Part shown: positions 7,193 through 12,090 of the stretch, piece after piece
Numbering within the stretch: position 1 is the stretch's first letter
Layout of the letters: each line of letters opens with the position of its first letter
NCBI GenBank assembly: GCA_902464375.1
Contig: CABQIM010000053.1
Location: forward strand, 1-12,090
DNA: 12,090 bases
Source of the DNA: an uncultured bacterium
Lineage (GTDB): Bacteria > Cyanobacteriota > Vampirovibrionia > Gastranaerophilales > Gastranaerophilaceae
Direction of reading: 5' to 3'
The notes under the pieces: generated by a model
The model's database searches: none
What the model was told of the DNA's origin: nothing
The model's input: the letters and a program-made list of their open reading frames with translations, nothing else
Program-made: the position numbers and the translations under genes

Positions 7193-7232
7193 AAATCCTT
7201 TCTTGAATTAAGAAAGGATTTGGAATCTTTTT
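7188..7232. terminator. Intrinsic terminator after the repeat array, possibly bidirectional
   Basis: A perfect 12-bp stem (7193-7204 with 7210-7221) closes a 5-nt loop. Reading minus, the stem runs straight into eight T residues. Reading plus, a six-T run follows after a 6-nt gap. It is the first convincing terminator after polA, so polA transcripts may include the whole repeat array; it would also end any minus-strand transcript entering from 7222-7533. Confidence 0.7.
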
Positions 7233-7480
7233 TGTAATTCCTCATGTGTAGAAGGTTAGTGTGTAGGTTGTATGAAAGGTTTGTGTTATGTGTTTTCTCT
7301 TTTAATATCCTTGTGTTTATTCAATGCTTACATATATATAAAGTATATTTAGGATATAAAATTGCACCACAAAGTATATATTGTTACAAAAGTTTACAAA
7401 GTCTACAAGCCTTTATATTTGAGCGTTTTCGGTTAATTTAAGATCTGATGTTATAAAAAAAAGAAATTTTTATTAAAGTT
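7222..7480. other. AT-rich gene-free stretch upstream of the 939-residue gene
   Basis: No credible gene. A 65-codon frame (7244-7441) lacks a ribosome binding site and has no family-like sequence. The stretch holds weak promoter-like boxes (TTGTGT at 7311, TATATA near 7333-7340) and three short direct repeats at 7383-7409. Confidence 0.5.
7383..7409 (+). repeat. Three short direct repeats with helical spacing
   Basis: GTTACAAAA, GTTTACAAA and GTCTACAAG follow each other so that the core TACAA(A/G) recurs at 7385, 7395 and 7404, a 9-10 bp step. This places them on one face of the helix, about 100 bp upstream of the next gene's -10. It could be a site for a regulator that binds direct repeats; chance in A/T-rich DNA is not excluded. 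Confidence 0.4.
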
Positions 7481-7482
7481 TT

Positions 7483-7529
7483 TTCAATTTGTGCCGATAT
7501 ATGGTGTAGAATTATATCTGCATAGGAGA
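7483..7529 (+). promoter_or_regulatory. Promoter and ribosome binding site of the 939-residue gene
   Basis: TAGAAT at 7507-7512 is a fair -10, with a weak TTCAAT at 7483-7488 as -35 (18-bp spacer). AGGAGA at 7524-7529 lies 4 nt before the ATG at 7534 and supports that start. The 5' leader would be very short, about 15 nt. Confidence 0.5.
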
Positions 7530-7533
7530 AGCC

Positions 7534-10353
7534 ATGAGCAATTACAATAATTATAGTTATCCAAATTATTTACAAAATCAAAACATAAATACGATTACAG
7601 CTCAGGGAACACAGGGTTCTGGAGGAGCTGGAGAAGTTGAGAAACAAGAAGGACAAAATCCGACAAAAAGTGATGTTGTAAGCTATGCAGATTTATCAGA
7701 GCTTTTGGTAAAAGAGGGAGAAGAAGCTTTTTTACAAAAGTTGAATGAATTAGAAAGTAGCGGTAAAATTAGTAATTTAAGCGTTGTAGAAAATTCAAAT
7801 AAAGAAAAAACTGTTACATTTAATATGGGAGAAGAAAAATATGTAATGACGGTTCCACAACAAGAGGTAATGTCTGTTGAAGCAATAAATATTAACCCGT
7901 ATACATATTCACAAGTAAATTATTCTGCTCAAAAAGTTGATAATGGCAAGTATTCTAATGAAGAAATTTTCGCAATGGGATTTGTATCAAATTCTGTTGT
8001 TAATAAGTATTTTGATTGTGTTGATGGCGTTTATAGCTTGAAAGAGAACTTGGTTGTAGAAGATTCTATTTCTATTAATTCAATAGAAGATTTACAAAAT
8101 TATTTGGGTACTGCTGATTATGATACTTGGTTAGATAATCAAAATTTTTACTCTGGCAATGGATTAGATAGTCGCAACGGTATAATTAATTTGAAAAACT
8201 ATTTCAGTATGGGAGCTAGCCCTATAAACTTGACGAATGATCCAAGCGGCTTCCAGGATTATACGGAGTTGAATTATAATGACGCACTTGTTATGGTGCT
8301 TGCGGATTATGGTTATATAAAGAAAGAAGATATAAACCATACGGATTCAAAGAGTTCTCAAGAAGCGTATGAAAATGCTTGTAAGGCATATTATGCAGAT
8401 ATCGCTAATTCATTAGGAAAAGATGTAAAAGACTTAAAAGATTCTGATATTGTTCGTGATTTGTCAGAAAAATGTCCAAGACTAAAAGATGAATTAGAGG
8501 AAATTTATTATAACAAACAGTTAGAAACTCTTATTGGTTTTGATAATTATGATGCTTATAACTTCTCAGAAAGCGGCATTCGTGAGGCTTTAAATCTTGA
8601 TTACGGTACATCAATATATTGTCCTGATTCTACCATAATCAATTATATGGAGAATTTATCTCCGGATAAAGAAAATAGTAAATTAATGCAGGCTATTTAT
8701 AAAGCTTCCGGTATTGATATTGCAACTGATGATATAAATACTAAACTTCAAAAAGTTAAAACATTCCTTTGGAATTCTACATCCGCATCTTCTCAAGATT
8801 CTTGGGAAAATGTATCCGGAGAAAAATATAATGTTGGTGGCAGTTGGCAACAATTACTAGATTTTCTTGTTACAAATAACTATCTAAGTGATCAGGCAAC
8901 TTATACAGAAGATGAAATTAACCATATATTTACATCCGCACCAAATGCATATTATGACGCAGGAACCGATGATGATGGAAATAAATTATATAAATTAAAA
9001 CGCGGCAATAGAGTATATTATGATTATAACTACATGCCATCAGCACAGGCTGAAGCATTGGGATATGCAACAGTTACAAATGCAGAAGAATTTGTGAATG
9101 CCCTACAAAGTGGTAAAACTATAGTATTAAAAAATGATATAGATATGAGCTCTGTAGAAGGTTACTTATCAATTGGAACAACTGATAAGCAATACCCTGG
9201 CAGAATATTCGGTAATGATCATAAAATAAACAACTTTAACGGTGAAATTAATGCCAAAGATAACCAACGTCTAGGCGTTGAATTAGCAGCTAATATTGAT
9301 AAATCAAATGTTATCAATTATCCAATTGGCAATTATGACGAAGTTGTTGGAAATATAATTTTAGACAATTACGTAAATAATAGAGTTTCAAATTCTAATA
9401 CTAAAACGGACGATACCAGCGATATAAAATCTGAAAATAGCGGATATGATTTCATTATTGATGATAATGGTCAGAAAGTTACTGTAACAGAAGGTAATTG
9501 GCTGGATATAGTAAAATCTAATGATAAATACAAACTTTCTGATTCTGAAAGACAAGAATTAGTACAAAAAGCTTTTGATAAACTTTGGGATGAAAGTTTT
9601 GATTTCACAACTCAATTTAGTAACCCTGATACGCCATGGTACAAAATCATTGTAAGTGCTATGGGAGGAACGAATATTAAGGTTAATACCGATATTCAAG
9701 GTGCATCATCATTAGAATTTACTCTTGATGGTGACACTTACAGAGTATCTATGAGAAATAAATATTTCAACAATGAAGATAGAGCAATTCTTACTGCAGA
9801 ACAAGTACAAAAACTTAAAGAACAATATAATTTGGATGATAATGATATTAATGAAATATTTGGTGTTTACAAGTCAAAGAATGATGAAGTACTGGAATAT
9901 TATATGAATACATCATTAAAAAAATCTGAAATAAGAGATATTGTAAAAAAATATGGCGATGAAAATGGTTATATTAAAAATGCTTCATCTTTAAGTGAAG
10001 TTAACGACTATGTAAATTACTATATAAAACAATGGACAAGTACTGCAGCTGATACAACTATAAAAGAAAAAATGCAAAAGAAAGCTGAATTATATGGAAT
10101 GTCAAAAGGCAATGATGGTCTATATTATTTAGATGGCGAAGCATATAGTTGGGATATTTATAGCAATGATTTTTCTAAAGTTGAAAGTCCTGAATCAGAA
10201 ATTTCTTGGTATGTTTTAGCTGTTAAATATGCTCTTCAAAATAATTATCGCTTCACTGGTCATTCCCCAATGCTTTGGGAAAAAGACGGCGTATATTATG
10301 AATATGACAAAGATAGCAAAACATTTAATAAAACAAATAAATATAACTTATAA
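7534..10353 (+). CDS. Large uncharacterised Asn/Tyr/Asp-rich protein
   Basis: I do not recognise this 939-residue protein. It begins with a polar Asn/Tyr/Gln-rich tail and a GSGGAG linker (about 1-45), with no signal peptide, lipobox or membrane helix, so it is cytosolic or exported by a non-Sec route. It is rich in Asn, Asp, Tyr and Ser. Around 510-600 a segment reading TVTNAEEFVNALQSGKTIVL, then NDIDM, and a GRIFGNDHKINNFNG turn looks like the first rungs of a right-handed beta-helix, as in adhesin/pectate-lyase-like proteins. Short DG-Y-aromatic motifs recur (VDGVYSL near 160, NDGLYYLDG near 860, KDGVYYEYD near the C-terminus), suggesting degenerate repeats. The rest looks helical with acidic loops. 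The frame is uninterrupted and has a good AGGAGA site and a strong terminator, so it is a real single-gene unit. Function unknown; a surface or secreted interaction protein is my guess, with low confidence. Confidence 0.85.
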   Translation: MSNYNNYSYPNYLQNQNINTITAQGTQGSGGAGEVEKQEGQNPTKSDVVSYADLSELLVKEGEEAFLQKLNELESSGKISNLSVVENSNKEKTVTFNMGEEKYVMTVPQQEVMSVEAININPYTYSQVNYSAQKVDNGKYSNEEIFAMGFVSNSVVNKYFDCVDGVYSLKENLVVEDSISINSIEDLQNYLGTADYDTWLDNQNFYSGNGLDSRNGIINLKNYFSMGASPINLTNDPSGFQDYTELNYNDALVMVLADYGYIKKEDINHTDSKSSQEAYENACKAYYADIANSLGKDVKDLKDSDIVRDLSEKCPRLKDELEEIYYNKQLETLIGFDNYDAYNFSESGIREALNLDYGTSIYCPDSTIINYMENLSPDKENSKLMQAIYKASGIDIATDDINTKLQKVKTFLWNSTSASSQDSWENVSGEKYNVGGSWQQLLDFLVTNNYLSDQATYTEDEINHIFTSAPNAYYDAGTDDDGNKLYKLKRGNRVYYDYNYMPSAQAEALGYATVTNAEEFVNALQSGKTIVLKNDIDMSSVEGYLSIGTTDKQYPGRIFGNDHKINNFNGEINAKDNQRLGVELAANIDKSNVINYPIGNYDEVVGNIILDNYVNNRVSNSNTKTDDTSDIKSENSGYDFIIDDNGQKVTVTEGNWLDIVKSNDKYKLSDSERQELVQKAFDKLWDESFDFTTQFSNPDTPWYKIIVSAMGGTNIKVNTDIQGASSLEFTLDGDTYRVSMRNKYFNNEDRAILTAEQVQKLKEQYNLDDNDINEIFGVYKSKNDEVLEYYMNTSLKKSEIRDIVKKYGDENGYIKNASSLSEVNDYVNYYIKQWTSTAADTTIKEKMQKKAELYGMSKGNDGLYYLDGEAYSWDIYSNDFSKVESPESEISWYVLAVKYALQNNYRFTGHSPMLWEKDGVYYEYDKDSKTFNKTNKYNL

Positions 10354-10362
10354 TATTAATGA

Positions 10363-10399
10363 AAAAAGCAAGGATTTTAAACTAATTTCCTTGCTTTTT
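10363..10399. terminator. Bidirectional terminator between convergent genes
   Basis: A perfect 12-bp stem, AAAAAGCAAGGA (10363-10374) with TCCTTGCTTTTT (10388-10399), closes a 13-nt loop. It lies between the converging stops at 10353 and 10407. The A-run on one side and T-run on the other let it work in both directions. Confidence 0.9.
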
Positions 10400-10406
10400 A
10401 CATAAA

Positions 10407-12008
10407 TTATTTTTCTATTCTCAAATGTCTATTAGGTTCTTCTCCAATAGAGCGACTTTGAAGATTATATTGCTCCACCAGTTCATGCTGTAATTTTCTT
10501 GTTTGAGCATTTTGAGGAGCTAAATCTACAAGGCTTGCGCCATCAAGAACCTTTTTAATGCCGGATTTTGCTTCATCCAGAGCTTTTTCTGTTTCATCTG
10601 TGTATCCGGTTAAGGATTCTACATCCCCTGGTTGAATATCAAGTGCATCTTTTAAGACTTTTTGAATTTGCGCCATTGAGTTTGTTTTTACATAAAAAAT
10701 TTGAACACGATATTCTTTAGCAGTACTCAAGATTTTTGCGCCACCTTTTGCAAAGTTTTTGTGCGCAATTACAATATCAGCATCTTCTACATTTCTGATA
10801 ATTTCTACATTCAGATTCAAACGTTCTATAAGTTTTTCAACAATAGTACGAGAAACCGCATATAGATACAACTTTTTAAGAGGTTTTGCCTGTTCAACAT
10901 ATTTTTGTCTGGAGAATGAGAAATTCATCTTATTATCTTCTGCACTTTGAGGAATAACATTATGAGCATCTTTTGCCCCTACATTTACCCCTGCTTCAGC
11001 AATAGGTAGAACAACTTTATCAACATCTTTTTGCTCAACTTTTCTGATTTCAGGACGAATTGGCCATCCTCTCAAGATATAATCAACGGCTTCAGATGTA
11101 TTTCTGTAAACAGCTAAAGTATTTCTATCAAGAATTTCTATTACAATGTCGAATGTCGGCTGCTTTTCTCTTTCCAAAACAGTTTTCTGCGAAGCTCTTC
11201 TTTTTGCTTCATCATCGCCTAATGTTACAGATTGAATACCACCAACTAAGTCTGACAGAGTTGGGTTCTTGATTAAACTTTCCAGACAATTACCATGAGC
11301 AGTTGCAATCAACATAACACCACGTTCAGCAATTGTTCTTGCGGCTTGTGCTTCCGGCTCTGTTCCGATTTCATCAACTACAATAACTTCCGGAGTATGG
11401 TTTTCAACTGCTTCAATCATAATGTCCTTTTGAAATTCCGGTTGCGGAACCTGCATTCTTCTTGCAGAACCTACAGCCGGATGAGGTACATCACCATCAC
11501 CCGCAATTTCATTTGAAGTATCAACTATTACAACACGTTTTCCAAGTTCATCAGCAACTAAACGAGAGATTTCTCTTAATTTTGTAGTTTTACCAACTCC
11601 AGGAGGGCCAAGAAATAAAATACTTTTACCTTGTGTACAGATATCTTTAATACAAGCAATTGTACCGGTAACAACACGACCTATACGACAAGTTAAACCT
11701 ACAACCTTTCCTTGACGATTTCTTATTGCACTTATTCTGTGCAAAGTTCCAGGAATACCGGAACGGTTGTCATGTGTAAACTCTTGTAAGTGAGAGGTCA
11801 CAAATGCAATATCCTCATCATTTACAAAATCACAGGCAAGTTTTTCAATTTTGCCGCCGGCATGACGAACTTCCGGAACTCTACCGATATCCAGAACTAT
11901 TTCGATTACATCATCTAGTTGTTCACACGATAAATTTTCCACAACTTTTCGGGGCATAACTGCTAAGAGTCGTTCGAGGTCATTTTGAAATTGTAAATTA
12001 CTCATCAT
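10407..12008 (-). CDS. AAA ATPase with C-terminal R3H domain (Ycf45 family)
   Basis: P-loop ATPase of the family found in Cyanobacteria, some algal plastids (ycf45) and Melainabacteria; its cellular role is not established, but R3H domains bind single-stranded nucleic acid. Order: an N-terminal domain (1-125) ending in the RNRQGKVVGLTCRIGR region; an ATPase core (about 125-300) related to SpoIIIAA, with Walker A GPPGVGKTT at 134-142, a VDTSNEIAGDGD segment, and Walker B VIVVDEIG with Asp212 and Glu213, followed by an ATAHG sensor-like motif; a linker (about 325-365); an alpha/beta domain (about 370-470); and the R3H helix with Arg504 and His508 in RKLQH, ending at 533. The start is one of two adjacent ATGs (12008 or 12005). 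The nearest Shine-Dalgarno-like sequence (AAAGG) is 16-17 nt away, and an in-frame stop further up excludes a longer protein. Monocistronic in this view, converging on the 939-residue gene. Family call strong, function unknown. Confidence 0.92.
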   Translation of the reverse strand: MMSNLQFQNDLERLLAVMPRKVVENLSCEQLDDVIEIVLDIGRVPEVRHAGGKIEKLACDFVNDEDIAFVTSHLQEFTHDNRSGIPGTLHRISAIRNRQGKVVGLTCRIGRVVTGTIACIKDICTQGKSILFLGPPGVGKTTKLREISRLVADELGKRVVIVDTSNEIAGDGDVPHPAVGSARRMQVPQPEFQKDIMIEAVENHTPEVIVVDEIGTEPEAQAARTIAERGVMLIATAHGNCLESLIKNPTLSDLVGGIQSVTLGDDEAKRRASQKTVLEREKQPTFDIVIEILDRNTLAVYRNTSEAVDYILRGWPIRPEIRKVEQKDVDKVVLPIAEAGVNVGAKDAHNVIPQSAEDNKMNFSFSRQKYVEQAKPLKKLYLYAVSRTIVEKLIERLNLNVEIIRNVEDADIVIAHKNFAKGGAKILSTAKEYRVQIFYVKTNSMAQIQKVLKDALDIQPGDVESLTGYTDETEKALDEAKSGIKKVLDGASLVDLAPQNAQTRKLQHELVEQYNLQSRSIGEEPNRHLRIEK

Positions 12009-12082
12009 TCTTATATTAAATGCCTTTCTGCTTCCGCATTTGGCTGATAACGCTTCGACTTTGCTCTCCTAATTTTATTATA
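12009..12082 (-). promoter_or_regulatory. Promoter -10 and leader of the R3H ATPase gene
   Basis: Read minus, a perfect TATAAT lies at 12082-12077, giving a leader of about 60 nt. The leader has a good AGGAG far from the start codon and a 7-codon frame (Met-Arg-Lys-Gln-Lys-Gly-Ile) ending 9 nt before the ATG. Whether that frame is translated is unknown; the AGGAG lies too far from it for confident use. Confidence 0.45.
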
Positions 12083-12090
12083 ACATATCT

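Noticed and set aside
7244..7441. 65-codon plus-strand frame in the intergenic region
   Set aside because: No ribosome binding site, odd Cys/Phe/Leu-rich composition, and it spans the direct repeats and promoter-like DNA. Probably a chance open frame.
10759..11516. Three plus-strand frames of 63-73 codons opposite the R3H ATPase gene
   Set aside because: They lie fully antisense to a well-supported gene and have no ribosome binding sites or family-like sequence.

Overview
The window is AT-rich, ordinary bacterial DNA: compact genes, Shine-Dalgarno sites, short gaps and intrinsic terminators. The best lineage hint is the gene at the right end, an AAA ATPase with a C-terminal R3H domain of the Ycf45 type, which is characteristic of Cyanobacteria and their non-photosynthetic relatives. 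With the low G+C and the fermenter-like gene set, I infer a gut-type Melainabacteria/Vampirovibrionia (Gastranaerophilales-like) genome. That is an inference from one marker and base composition, not a proof.

Layout: (1) 1-1155, trpS with its own promoter and ribosome binding site. (2) 1189-1632, minus strand, a small EF-hand protein whose last codons lie inside the terminator hairpin shared with trpS. (3) 1735-2607, minus strand, a lone MalF/UgpA-type sugar ABC permease. (4) 2608-2671, a divergent intergenic region with a near-perfect 22-bp palindrome. (5) 2672-4150, a phosphomannomutase/phosphoglucomutase, then 41 bp, then polA (4192-6870), probably one operon. (6) 6871-7533, a 663-bp gene-free stretch with a decayed tandem repeat array, a 12-bp-stem terminator, three helically phased short direct repeats and a promoter. 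(7) 7534-10353, a 939-residue protein I do not recognise. (8) 10363-10399, a bidirectional terminator. (9) 10407-12008, minus strand, the Ycf45/R3H ATPase with a roughly 60-nt leader.

Most genes are housekeeping: tRNA charging (trpS), sugar-phosphate isomerisation feeding envelope precursors or glycogen (the mutase), and DNA repair and Okazaki-fragment processing (polA). The permease and mutase are divergently transcribed around a palindrome, so a sugar-responsive regulator could control one or both. I see no defence system, phage, transposase, CRISPR array, rRNA or tRNA. The least explained items are the 939-residue protein, the EF-hand protein and the repeat array behind polA. PolA appears to have lost its proofreading residues and carries two sliding-clamp-motif-like pentapeptides in its linker.
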